A stretch of DNA of 62,098 nucleotides from Bacillus sp. CH140a_4T (GCF_008923725.1 NZ_WBPF01000016.1:826501-888598); one strand, 5' to 3'. Counted from the first letter of the stretch, positions 32,807 through 41,563 are shown. Made by a program: numbers and translations. The notes: generated from the letters alone by a model not told the origin.

Positions 32807-33490
32807 ATGGTTATGATGAAACGACCGCAAAAGGGATCGCCTCGTTGGATGACGACTTTTACAGATTTAACGATGTTATTATTAACTTTCTTTGTATTAT
32901 TAGTTGCTACATCAAAGCAGGATGCAGTAAAATTGTCAAAGATGCTTGAAAAGTTTAGTGACGTGGAGCAAGTAGATGCGAAAGTAATGGAAAATACAAT
33001 ACCAGATATTTCGCATGAAAAAAATGATGAAAAAATGATCTCGAAAAAAAGAATGGATGAATTATATAAGAAATTAAAGGCATATGTAGATAATAACGGT
33101 ATTAGTCAAGTGAATGTATATCGTGAGGATACAGGGGTAAGCGTCGTTATAGTAGATAATTTAATATTTGATACAGGTGACGCAAATGTTAAACCGGAAG
33201 CGAAAGAGATAATAAGTCAATTAGTTGGATTTTTCCAATCAGTACCAAATCCAATTGTTGTAGAAGGACATACAGACAGTAGACCGATTCATAACGACAA
33301 ATTCCCTTCAAACTGGGAATTATCTTCCGCACGAGCGGCAAATATGATTCATCACTTAATTGAAGTGTATAATGTGGACGATAAAAGGCTAGCTGCGGTC
33401 GGATATGCAGATACTAAGCCAGTAGTACCAAATGATTCACCACAAAATTGGGAAAAAAACCGTCGCGTTGTCATTTATATAAAAGAATAG
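32807..33490 (+). CDS. motS: Flagellar stator subunit, MotS/MotB family
   Basis: This 227-residue protein has one membrane segment near the N-terminus containing the ion-binding Asp (PRWMTTFTDLTMLLLTFFVL, Asp20). A C-terminal OmpA-like peptidoglycan-binding domain follows, with VEGHTDSRPI, NWELSSARAANM and NWEKNRRVVIYI. The RWMTTFTDL motif resembles sodium-type MotS. It forms the ion channel with the preceding protein and anchors it to the wall. AAGGAG sits four bases before ATG 32807; ATGs at 32813 and 32816 are alternatives. Confidence 0.85.
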   Translation: MVMMKRPQKGSPRWMTTFTDLTMLLLTFFVLLVATSKQDAVKLSKMLEKFSDVEQVDAKVMENTIPDISHEKNDEKMISKKRMDELYKKLKAYVDNNGISQVNVYREDTGVSVVIVDNLIFDTGDANVKPEAKEIISQLVGFFQSVPNPIVVEGHTDSRPIHNDKFPSNWELSSARAANMIHHLIEVYNVDDKRLAAVGYADTKPVVPNDSPQNWEKNRRVVIYIKE

Positions 33491-33639
33491 TATATTGTTA
33501 TTTTGATAATAAATAATAAAAATACGAAAATTCTTTTAAAAAAATATTAAATTTTATCATTTTATTTTGTATAATGAGTGAGAATGATAAGGTGAAATAT
33601 TAAGATATATTTATACATAGAAGGAGAGAATCAAAAAGA

Positions 33640-34008
33640 ATGGCACATAAAATTTTAGTTGTAGACGATGCGATGTTCATGCGAACAATGATTAAAAACT
33701 TATTAAAAAGTAATTCTGAATTTGAAGTAATCGGAGAAGCGGAAAATGGAGTAGAGGCAATTCAAAAGTATAAAGAACTTCAACCTGATATTGTTACATT
33801 AGATATTACTATGCCAGAAATGGACGGACTTGAAGCATTAAAAGAAATTATTAAAATTGATTCAAGTGCAAAAGTTGTTATTTGTTCTGCAATGGGACAA
33901 CAAGGTATGGTATTAGATGCAATTAAGGGTGGGGCAAAAGACTTTATTGTAAAGCCATTCCAAGCAGATCGCGTAATCGAAGCTTTAACAAAAGTAGCAA
34001 ACAGCTAA
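33640..34008 (+). CDS. cheY: Chemotaxis response regulator CheY
   Basis: The 122-residue single receiver domain has the acidic pair Asp9-Asp10 (ILVVDDAMFMRTM), phosphoacceptor Asp55 (IVTLDITMPEMDGLE), switch Thr/Ser (VVICSAMGQQGM) and Lys (DFIVKPFQADRV). Phosphorylated by CheA, it binds the motor switch. AGAAGGAGAG precedes the ATG. A TATAAT at 33570-33575 suggests its own promoter. It is separated from cheA by an unusual hairpin. Confidence 0.93.
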   Translation: MAHKILVVDDAMFMRTMIKNLLKSNSEFEVIGEAENGVEAIQKYKELQPDIVTLDITMPEMDGLEALKEIIKIDSSAKVVICSAMGQQGMVLDAIKGGAKDFIVKPFQADRVIEALTKVANS

Positions 34009-34013
34009 TATAG

Positions 34014-34072
34014 AAGGGGTGCCACAAGGAATCTAAACATTGATAGCGGATATGCGTGTGGCCCCCTTTTTT
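34014..34072 (+). terminator. Large-loop terminator or attenuator between cheY and cheA
   Basis: AAGGGG-T-GCCACA pairs with TGTGGC-CCCCTT with one bulged T, leaving a 30-base loop, and is followed by six T. The stem is GC-rich, unlike the surroundings. It should cut transcription after cheY, with partial read-through into cheA. Confidence 0.75.
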
Positions 34073-34137
34073 CTTGCTTTAAAACATTAAATTGTTATAC
34101 ATGAATGAAATGTTTGTTAGACAGGTAGGGGATTAAA

Positions 34138-36141
34138 ATGCAAACAGATCTATTAAATATATTTTTTGAGGAATCAGAAGAACATTTACAATCGCTAAAT
34201 GAAAATGTGCTAACTTTAGAACAAAATCCCACTGATATGGATGTTGTGGGAGAAATATTCCGCTCAGCCCATACATTTAAAGGTATGTCAGCGAGTATGG
34301 AATTTACGGAAATGGCGGATTTAACGCATAAAATGGAAAACGTTTTAGATGAAATTCGTCATGGGAATATAGTTGTAAATGCAGAGATTATTGATGTGAT
34401 TTTTGAGTGCATTGATAATTTAGAGAAGATGGTTGCAGATGTGCAACAAGGCGGAATGGGCAATATTGATGTAATTACAACTAAGCAGAAATTAGAAGCA
34501 TTATTGAATGGCAATGTAGAAACTCCTGCGGAATATATTGAGCAAGAACTTATAAATAATGATGATGCAGTTTCGCATGAAGTGCATATAACTGTTGAGC
34601 AACAAGCTATTTTAAAAGCAGTACGTGCAATTATGTGTATTGAAGCACTGCAAAATGTAGGTAATGTACAAAAAACAGTTCCAAGTATTGAGGAAATTGA
34701 AGCAGATGCTTTCGGGTTTGAGTTCACAGTATTTATGGATACTGATCAAAGTGAAGAAGAATTAAAACAAGTAGTGCTTCATGTTTCTGAAATTGAGAAA
34801 GTAGAAGTGAAGCAAGGACATACATTAAAAGAAGTAGTCTCGAAAGAATTGGGTACCCAAGAAGCCGTGCAGGAAGATATACAAGCGGCTACGCATGTGG
34901 AACCAAATAAAGAAGAATCGAAGCAATCAGCTAATGCTACACCAGCTAAAAGCGCTGCAAAAACGAAAAATGGTAAAGTGGAAAATCGTTCTATACGTGT
35001 TCAATTAGAAAAAATTGAAAGATTAATGAACATGTTTGAAGAAAGTGTAATTGAGCGTGGCCGTATAGATGAATTGGCACAAGCAATTCAAAACAAGGAA
35101 TTAATTGAGCATTTAAATCGATTAGGCGATATTTCAAAAGATATTCAAAATGTACTACTAAACATGCGTATGGTACCAATTGAAACGGTATTCAATCGTT
35201 TCCCGCGTATGGTACGTATGTTAGCGAAAGATTTAGGGAAGAAAATCGATTTACAAATTACAGGTGAAGACACCGAAGTTGATAAAATTGTTATTGATGA
35301 AATCGGTGATCCACTCGTTCATTTAATTCGTAATGCAATTGATCACGGTGTTGAGACTGTTGAACAACGTCGTGATGCAGGTAAAAATGAGACAGGTACG
35401 ATTAAATTAGAAGCGTTTCATAGTGGAAATCATGTCGTTATTCAAATTACGGATGATGGAAATGGTATTCATAAAGGGAAAGTATTAGAAAAAGCGATTA
35501 AAAATGGTGTTGTAACAGAATCTGAGGCAAATAAATTAACGGACCGTGAAGTGTTTGATTTGATCTTCCAACCAGGATTTAGTACAGCTGAAGTTGTATC
35601 AGACCTTTCTGGGCGTGGTGTTGGATTAGATGTAGTGAAACATACGATTCATAGTTTAGGTGGACATTTAATTATTGATTCTGAAGAAGGAAAAGGTAGT
35701 ACATTTAGAATTGAACTGCCATTAACGTTGTCCATTATTCAATCTATGCTTGTTCAAACGAATGATAAACGTTATGCTTTCCCTCTTGGTAATATTGTTG
35801 AAGCAATTCGGATTAAGAGAGAAGACATCCAATCCTTACAAGGAAAAGATGTGTTAAATTACCGTAATCAAATTATTGAAGTGAAGCATTTAAGTACTGT
35901 ATTTGGTGAGAAAACAGTAGATGAGGCGTTTGCGTCATATGATGGTCAAATGGTTCCTGTGTTAATTGTTCGTAATACACATCGCAGCTATGGACTTATT
36001 GTAAACACAATTATCGGTCAAAGAGAAATAGTCCTAAAGTCATTAGGTGACTTCTTTGCAGAGAGTTCTAACTATTTCTCTGGTGCGACGATTCTCGGTG
36101 ATGGACGAGTGGTCCTCATTTTAAACCCAGAAGGTTTATAA
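34138..36141 (+). CDS. cheA: Chemotaxis histidine kinase CheA
   Basis: The 667-residue protein shows domain order P1 phosphotransfer (His45 in FRSAHTFKGMSASMEF), a P2-like region with ENEVFGFEFTVFMD-like strands (about 145-230), P3 dimerisation (about 285-350), P4 ATPase (HLIRNAIDHGVE N-box, VIQITDDGNGI G1, LSGRGVGLDVVKHTIHSLG G2), and P5 CheW-like (SMLVQTNDKRYAFPLGNIVE onward). It autophosphorylates in response to receptors and passes phosphate to CheY. A terminator follows, so transcription from the fliY leader is separate. Confidence 0.94.
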   Translation: MQTDLLNIFFEESEEHLQSLNENVLTLEQNPTDMDVVGEIFRSAHTFKGMSASMEFTEMADLTHKMENVLDEIRHGNIVVNAEIIDVIFECIDNLEKMVADVQQGGMGNIDVITTKQKLEALLNGNVETPAEYIEQELINNDDAVSHEVHITVEQQAILKAVRAIMCIEALQNVGNVQKTVPSIEEIEADAFGFEFTVFMDTDQSEEELKQVVLHVSEIEKVEVKQGHTLKEVVSKELGTQEAVQEDIQAATHVEPNKEESKQSANATPAKSAAKTKNGKVENRSIRVQLEKIERLMNMFEESVIERGRIDELAQAIQNKELIEHLNRLGDISKDIQNVLLNMRMVPIETVFNRFPRMVRMLAKDLGKKIDLQITGEDTEVDKIVIDEIGDPLVHLIRNAIDHGVETVEQRRDAGKNETGTIKLEAFHSGNHVVIQITDDGNGIHKGKVLEKAIKNGVVTESEANKLTDREVFDLIFQPGFSTAEVVSDLSGRGVGLDVVKHTIHSLGGHLIIDSEEGKGSTFRIELPLTLSIIQSMLVQTNDKRYAFPLGNIVEAIRIKREDIQSLQGKDVLNYRNQIIEVKHLSTVFGEKTVDEAFASYDGQMVPVLIVRNTHRSYGLIVNTIIGQREIVLKSLGDFFAESSNYFSGATILGDGRVVLILNPEGL

Positions 36142-36153
36142 TAGGAATGAAGG

Positions 36154-36190
36154 AAAGCTCCCCACTTGTATACAATTGGGGAGCTTTTTG
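36154..36190 (+). terminator. Intrinsic terminator after cheA
   Basis: AAAGCTCCCCA and TGGGGAGCTTT with an inner TTGTATACAA palindrome and a five-base T run. Confidence 0.87.
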
Positions 36191-36314
36191 GTTAATCGTT
36201 ACTAATCTAAAAATGGGAATAAATACATATTAATGTTTTATATAATAAGTTTGTTAAAATAAAATGAGAGTTTATATCATTTGATAGAAAAACAGAAATG
36301 AGGAGGCAGAGAAA

Positions 36315-37955
36315 ATGCCTGAGCAACACACAAAAGGGGATACGAGCACAATTGTGCTAGAAAAAGAAAATGAGCATTTAACGCCTCAAGAATGCGATAT
36401 TCTCGGCGAAATTGCAAATATATCATTTGGTTCAGCTTCGACTGTATTATCAACAATCTTAAATAGGCAAGTAAGCATTACTGCTCCTCGTATAGAATTG
36501 GTAGATTTATATGATTCAAGCGACGTCGAAGTTCCACACGTTGTATTAAACATTCATTTTACAAAAGGATTAGATATGGAAAATCTTCTTGTCCTTAAGC
36601 AAGATGTTGCATTATCCATTGCTGATTTAATGATGATGGGAACAGGTGAAGTTGAAGACGGAAAAGAACTTGGTGAATTAGAGCTAAGTGCTGTACAAGA
36701 AGCGATGAATCAAATGATGGGGTTCGCAGCTACATCTATGTCTGAATTCTTCCAAGATACAGTAGATATGTCTCCGCCGACAATTAAAGTTGTAAAGTTA
36801 TCAGAAGAAATGGAGAAAATCTCTGAAATCGATGGGAATCATACGATTGTTAAAGTTTCGTTTGATTTAAAGATAGATAATCTTGTAAATTCTAAACTTG
36901 TGCAAATTGTTTCAGTTGAACATGCGAAACAAATGGTAAATAAATTAATGCAATTATCTGGTGACGTAGAAGAGCAAGACGAGCCAGCAGAAGTAGTGGA
37001 AACTGAGATTGTAGAAGAAGTTGAAAAAGAGCATTTAACACAAGAAGAGAAGGATGTCCTTGGTGAAATTGCAAATATTTCAATTGGTTCCGCTTCAACA
37101 GTATTGTCAACACTTTTAAATCAGCCAGTTACAATTAGTACGCCCAATGTAGAATCAATCAATGTTCGTCATTATGACGGAGTACCAGTCCCATTTGTTA
37201 TTTTAAATGTTGATTTTGTTGAAGGACTAAAGAATGAGAATGTATTCGTATTTACGAAAGATGTCGCTTTAACAATGGTAGATTTAATGATGATGGGAAC
37301 AGGAGAAGTTGATCCAGAGAAAGAACTTAGTGAATTAGAACTGAGCGGTATTAAAGAGATCATGAATCAAATGATGGGGCATGCTGCGACGGCGATGTCA
37401 GAAATGTTTCAAGAAAAAATGGACATGACACCACCAAATGTTAAATTCGTAACGTTAAAAGAAGAAATGGAATATTTGGGAGAGTCAATGAAAGTGGACG
37501 AACTCGTCCAAATTACGTTCAACCTTGAAATTGGCGACCTGCTTCAATCGAAAATGTATCAAATTTTACCGATTTCAGAAGCGAAAGAAATGGTAAGAAG
37601 ACTTCTATATCCAATGATGGAAGAGGAAGAAGAGATTGTTACGGAAGAAATTGAAGAAGAAAAAATTGTAGAACCTGTTGTGCAACCTATTGAATTTAAA
37701 GAAGTAAAACAAATGGAACCAGTATATATGGACACATCCATCTTACAAAATGTAGAAATGAATGTGAAATTTGTATTTGGAAGCACAGTGAAAACAATTC
37801 AAGATATTTTAAGTTTACAAGAGAATGAAGCGGTTGTACTAGATGAGGATATTGACGAGCCAATTCGTATTTATGTAAATGATGTATTGGTGGCGTATGG
37901 TGAACTTGTAAATGTAGATGGATTTTTCGGAGTAAAAGTGACGAAATCACTATAA
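36315..37955 (+). CDS. fliY: Motor-switch phosphatase FliY with two CheC-like domains
   Basis: The 546-residue protein carries two tandem CheC/FliY phosphatase domains of about 200 residues. Each has both active-site motifs: DILGEIANISFGSAS and VQEAMNQMMG in the first, DVLGEIANISIGSAS and IKEIMNQMMG in the second. A Glu-rich linker leads to a C-terminal SpoA/FliN domain (VEMNVKFVFGSTVKTIQDIL, to the end). B. subtilis FliY is about 378 residues with one phosphatase domain, so this is an expanded form. It should dephosphorylate CheY at the switch and form the C-ring. GAGGAGG precedes the ATG. Confidence 0.9.
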   Translation: MPEQHTKGDTSTIVLEKENEHLTPQECDILGEIANISFGSASTVLSTILNRQVSITAPRIELVDLYDSSDVEVPHVVLNIHFTKGLDMENLLVLKQDVALSIADLMMMGTGEVEDGKELGELELSAVQEAMNQMMGFAATSMSEFFQDTVDMSPPTIKVVKLSEEMEKISEIDGNHTIVKVSFDLKIDNLVNSKLVQIVSVEHAKQMVNKLMQLSGDVEEQDEPAEVVETEIVEEVEKEHLTQEEKDVLGEIANISIGSASTVLSTLLNQPVTISTPNVESINVRHYDGVPVPFVILNVDFVEGLKNENVFVFTKDVALTMVDLMMMGTGEVDPEKELSELELSGIKEIMNQMMGHAATAMSEMFQEKMDMTPPNVKFVTLKEEMEYLGESMKVDELVQITFNLEIGDLLQSKMYQILPISEAKEMVRRLLYPMMEEEEEIVTEEIEEEKIVEPVVQPIEFKEVKQMEPVYMDTSILQNVEMNVKFVFGSTVKTIQDILSLQENEAVVLDEDIDEPIRIYVNDVLVAYGELVNVDGFFGVKVTKSL

Positions 37956-37971
37956 GGCGTTGAAATAGTAG

Positions 37972-39324
37972 ATGAAAAGCGTAAAGTTCTTTCTAATTTG
38001 CTGGCTATGCATACATATGTGCTTGCTCTTCCCGCTGCAAAGTCAGGCGGAAGAGCAAAATGTGCCAGAACAAAAATTAAATGAAGTGAATGTGCAAGAA
38101 GAAAACAAAGAAGTTCAAGAGCAACCAGAGCAAGTGGAAGTGAATCAAGATAAAGAGGAACAACAAGAAGTAGCAAATGAACAAGAAATCGAAAAAAAGA
38201 TAGAGACGGATCAAGGGGTTATTACAGTAAATAAGCCAGAATTAAAAGTTGGCGAAGAAGTGCGGCTTATTGTAGAACCGAAAGAGAAAAATGTTCAAAG
38301 TATAAAAGGTATTTTGCGCTTGCCAAAAAACGGCGATCAGTATGAACAAGAAAGAATGCTATCGTTTAAGTATGAAGAGGAAACGAAGCTATGGATTGCT
38401 AACTACAAGGTCGAGACTTTTGATTTGCAAGGTGATTGGAACCTTCAGCTCGTTCAAAGTTACAAAGAAAATGAGAAAGAAGAGCTTGTAGAAAATGAAG
38501 TGAAAGTCCCGCTCATTCGTATAAATAATGAAGTGCCAACTCTAGATAAAGAGTTACCGAAGTTGCATAAAGTTACGATTGATGAGACGAAGGGAAACGT
38601 AATTGAACGAAAACAAGGCGATTCTATACGTGTGCGAGTGAAGGCGACAGACGTAGAATCAGTTGTGAAAGAAGTCCGTGTAATATTAAAGGGGAAAGGA
38701 AATAAAGAGATTACCTTTTTATTAGATTACAATAGGCGTGATATGGATTGGCAAAAAGTATTTGAAATAACGGATACGTTGCCAAGTGGCACATACGAAC
38801 TACTTGTAGAGATAGTGGATGCGGCCGGCAATAAACTGGTTGAGGCAAGTGAGTATATCGTTTCTGTTTTGGAGCAAAAAACAGAAGAGGATAAAAAGAT
38901 AGAAGAACGAGAGAATGAAGATAAATTAGAAAATAAATTAGAAGATAAGAAAGAAACTGAGAAGCAGGAAGACTCGAAAGTAGAAATCCCGCTTCAGGAA
39001 GAAAAACCACCAGTTGTTCAAATTCCGAAAAAAGAAGAGAAAGTAAACGATCTTATAAAAGAACCATTGAAAGAGAAAGAAAAAATTACCTATGTTATAA
39101 AAGAGCCTCTCACAGACAATAAGGAAGTAAATAAAACGAAGGCTCAAAAAGATAAAGATAATAACAATCAAGTCATTTCGAAAAAGAAAGAGAAAAAAGA
39201 GGAGCCGGAAGAGAAGAAAGAAGCAAAAAGTGACCAAGGAATACAAGCTTCTAATGTATTTGCTATTATGTCTGGTTTATTCGTATTGTTTTTAGTTTTA
39301 AAAAGTAATAAAGAATGGGGCTAA
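37972..39324 (+). CDS. Uncharacterised exported, membrane-anchored protein of the motility cluster
   Basis: I do not recognise this 450-residue protein. An N-terminal signal peptide (FFLICWLCIHMCLLFPLQSQA) is followed by a Glu/Gln-rich stretch to about 60. Two Ig-like beta domains span about 62-175 (ITVNKPELKVGEEVRLIVEP) and 185-290 (SIRVRVKATDVESVVKEVRV). A Lys/Glu-rich linker of about 130 residues and a C-terminal membrane segment (IMSGLFVLFLVL) complete it. The domains should lie outside the membrane, tethered at the C-terminus. It starts 16 bases after fliY, so it is part of that operon; a structural role near the motor is inference. Confidence 0.8.
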   Translation: MKSVKFFLICWLCIHMCLLFPLQSQAEEQNVPEQKLNEVNVQEENKEVQEQPEQVEVNQDKEEQQEVANEQEIEKKIETDQGVITVNKPELKVGEEVRLIVEPKEKNVQSIKGILRLPKNGDQYEQERMLSFKYEEETKLWIANYKVETFDLQGDWNLQLVQSYKENEKEELVENEVKVPLIRINNEVPTLDKELPKLHKVTIDETKGNVIERKQGDSIRVRVKATDVESVVKEVRVILKGKGNKEITFLLDYNRRDMDWQKVFEITDTLPSGTYELLVEIVDAAGNKLVEASEYIVSVLEQKTEEDKKIEERENEDKLENKLEDKKETEKQEDSKVEIPLQEEKPPVVQIPKKEEKVNDLIKEPLKEKEKITYVIKEPLTDNKEVNKTKAQKDKDNNNQVISKKKEKKEEPEEKKEAKSDQGIQASNVFAIMSGLFVLFLVLKSNKEWG

Positions 39325-39351
39325 TAATTTCATAGTAGTGGAGGCGCTTAG

Positions 39352-40068
39352 ATGGAGATTAAACGTACGACAATTGAAAATAAGACGCTACAACCATTAA
39401 AACAGCCTGCAGCTATTTCGGAACATGAAATCCAGAAAGAACGAAAGCATAGTAATCTAGTGTTTACTGGACAGTCTAAGATTATTTCGAAAAATAATGA
39501 AATAGGGATTTTACTTGCGAGTTTAGGTGATGGAAAGGTTATGAAGGAAATGCTTTCTAAAGAGATGGATACAGTGTTACAACTCTTTAAAAAGTTGCAT
39601 ACGTTATCTGGAGAAGGCAAGCAAACAGAAAAAGTATTTGAACAAGTAATGAGAAGTTTGCAAGGGCTTGTTAAGCAGGCACATATAAAAGAGCTTCCTT
39701 TGTTAGATGGGACGTATGATTTTGCTGAAGTACAATTATCATTTGGTAGAAAAGTACATATTCCGTTATTAGATGTAAGTGCACTCCTTTCTAGAGTGGA
39801 AAGTGATTCTTCAGAAGGAAATATAAATTTAATGGTAACGGTTATTACTGCTTACATAACGAAATTGTCTAACGAAACTATTTTAATTAGCGTTACAGAT
39901 CGCACTGCTAAAGAGCGGGATGTAAGTGTATGGAGAGCGCTCGCAGAAATGAATATGACACAATTATCACAGGCCCTGAAACAAACGATGCAAGAACATA
40001 AATGGTCTATGACATTTCTTTTTCTCTTTGTATGGATTGTTGCTATTATTTTAATTCGAGTTATATAA
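39352..40068 (+). CDS. Uncharacterised tail-anchored protein of the motility cluster
   Basis: I do not recognise this 238-residue protein. The first 210 residues look soluble, with a basic start, helices (MKEMLSKEMDTVLQLFKKLH) and a central strand region (IPLLDVSALLSRVESDSS). The last 20 (WSMTFLFLFVWIVAIILIRVI) form a membrane segment, giving a tail-anchored topology with the body inside the cell. GTGGAGGCG precedes the ATG. It lies 27 bases after the exported protein gene and ends the operon at a terminator. Confidence 0.8.
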   Translation: MEIKRTTIENKTLQPLKQPAAISEHEIQKERKHSNLVFTGQSKIISKNNEIGILLASLGDGKVMKEMLSKEMDTVLQLFKKLHTLSGEGKQTEKVFEQVMRSLQGLVKQAHIKELPLLDGTYDFAEVQLSFGRKVHIPLLDVSALLSRVESDSSEGNINLMVTVITAYITKLSNETILISVTDRTAKERDVSVWRALAEMNMTQLSQALKQTMQEHKWSMTFLFLFVWIVAIILIRVI

Positions 40069-40103
40069 AAAGGTCGTCACTTTACATTGTGACGACCTTT
40101 TTA
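40066..40103. terminator. Bidirectional terminator
   Basis: AAAAAGGTCGTCAC and GTGACGACCTTTTT around an eight-base loop, between convergent genes; it overlaps the cheR stop codon. Confidence 0.87.
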
Positions 40104-40898
40104 TATTTTTTCGTAGAAGAATGTATCAAATCTCTGAAGATTATAACGTTCAGGTGTTAAAATTTGTTCGGTACTACCAACAAATAGTACGCCGCCTTTT
40201 CGTAAAGCACGACTAAACTTTTCGTAAAGTTTTACCCTTGCTTCTTCAGTGAAGTATATCATTACGTTGCGACAAATGATTAAATCGTAATTTGTATCAA
40301 ACGACTGCATTAACAGGTCATGTTGTTTGAACGTAACGTTTTGCTTAATGTTTTGATGTAATGAATATATATCATTCTCTTTTGTGAAATGACGTTCTTT
40401 CAAATCGGTAGGTAATTCTTTTAAAGAACGTTCTGTATATTGACCACGTTTTGCAGTTTCTAAAATGTGAAAATCAAGATCTGTTGCTTGTATTTCAAAA
40501 CGAAATGGAGCTAGATGCTTCGATAAAATTAAAGAGAGTGTATATGGTTCTTCACCGGCAGCGCAAGCGGCACTCCATACTTTTAATTTTCCGTTGTTTT
40601 GTTCAAGTAATTTTGGTAGTGCTTTCGTCTCTAACGTTTGCCAACGTTCTTTATTTCTAAAAAATTCTGAAACGTTAATTGTAATATAATCAATAAAACT
40701 TAAAAATAAATTTTGATCGGTACGTAAATTGCTTAGAAAACTAGTGTAGCTCTCAAAGCCCTTTCTCGAAATAAAAGCATCGATTCTACGACGCATTCTA
40801 TCTTGTTTATATGAAGCGATATCCATATTGAATTGTTGTTTAAAACTCGCGATAAAATGATCATAATCTTGTTCAATTATCATATTTATAATAGGCAC
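40101..40898 (-). CDS. cheR: Chemoreceptor methyltransferase CheR
   Basis: The 265-residue protein has the N-terminal CheR helical domain (DRMRRRIDAFISRKGFESYTS). A SAM-dependent methyltransferase domain follows, with FFRNKERWQTL, VWSAACAAGEEPYTLSL (SAM motif I), IQATDLDFHILETA and YDLIICRNVMIYF. It methylates glutamates of chemoreceptors. The frame opens at GTG 40898, inside a hairpin with the ribosome binding site; ATG at 40883 is the alternative start. It follows the SLOG-like gene on the minus strand, opposite to the rest of the cluster. Confidence 0.92.
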   Translation of the reverse strand: MPIINMIIEQDYDHFIASFKQQFNMDIASYKQDRMRRRIDAFISRKGFESYTSFLSNLRTDQNLFLSFIDYITINVSEFFRNKERWQTLETKALPKLLEQNNGKLKVWSAACAAGEEPYTLSLILSKHLAPFRFEIQATDLDFHILETAKRGQYTERSLKELPTDLKERHFTKENDIYSLHQNIKQNVTFKQHDLLMQSFDTNYDLIICRNVMIYFTEEARVKLYEKFSRALRKGGVLFVGSTEQILTPERYNLQRFDTFFYEKI

Positions 40899-40916
40899 AA
40901 TAACGATATTGTGCCT
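40893..40916 (-). promoter_or_regulatory. Hairpin at the cheR ribosome binding site and start
   Basis: AGGCACAAT and ATTGTGCCT form a perfect 9-bp stem with a six-base loop. The 5' arm takes the last bases of the GGGGGAGG site and the 3' arm holds the GTG start. Folding would either block translation from GTG or bring GGGGG within nine bases of the downstream ATG. Confidence 0.65.
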
Positions 40917-40922
40917 CCCCCT

Positions 40923-41420
40923 TTACATCATACGGATTTTTTGTTCAAAGTTTTTTTTCATCTGTTTTTCATGTAAACCTGGTAAATCATAAATAACAGC
41001 ATCAATTCCTGCTTCTTTTGCAACGTCAACGGGAATGACAGATGTATGCTTGTCCCCATTATAAAAACAGAGAACTAAATCGGTATCTTCGATTATTTGT
41101 TTTACAAAAAACATATAATCTGATCGGTAAATGGAGTCGGAAGGATGATCAAAAGCGACATACTCGGCTCCGTGTTTTTTTAAGTAATCAACGACCTCTT
41201 GAAATTCATCTGTTAATGCTTGTAACGGCTGTAGCGTGTAAAGGCATAAATTTTGAGCGAGTCTTTCGTTTTCGATGAAAAAACGAAGAATCTCATTTTC
41301 AATAGATTTATAACATAATATGTAAATTTTATGTTTGTGAGCATAGTCAGTTAAAAATTTTTTTATTTCTTCCTGATCTAATGCTGTTAATTGATTTGAA
41401 CCACAAAGAAGAATATTCAT
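40923..41420 (-). CDS. Uncharacterised SLOG-like (Rossmann) protein
   Basis: The 165-residue soluble protein has alternating strands and helices. NILLCGSNQLT at the start and DTDLVLCFYNGDKHTS...AKEAGIDAVIYDLP near the end resemble SLOG/DprA-like nucleotide-binding domains. This is fold-level similarity by eye; I do not know the family name. AGGTGGCAC precedes the chosen ATG, 19 codons into the frame. It is cotranscribed with cheR, whose start lies 25 bases downstream of its stop. Confidence 0.7.
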   Translation of the reverse strand: MNILLCGSNQLTALDQEEIKKFLTDYAHKHKIYILCYKSIENEILRFFIENERLAQNLCLYTLQPLQALTDEFQEVVDYLKKHGAEYVAFDHPSDSIYRSDYMFFVKQIIEDTDLVLCFYNGDKHTSVIPVDVAKEAGIDAVIYDLPGLHEKQMKKNFEQKIRMM

Positions 41421-41563
41421 AGATTTGTGCCACCTCATGCTAAATTGTAACATATCTTTTATAAAAAATAACTGCAAAATATTAGTGTTCAGAGTATAAT
41501 TATAAATAACTGGATTTTACGATTAAGTTTAGGAAGAAATAAAAAAATAAATAGGTGATATAT

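Noticed and set aside
40923-40980. CheR and SLOG-like genes on the opposite strand considered as a recent insertion
   Set aside because: Base composition and codon use look the same as the cluster, and cheR belongs to the pathway; no repeat borders were found.
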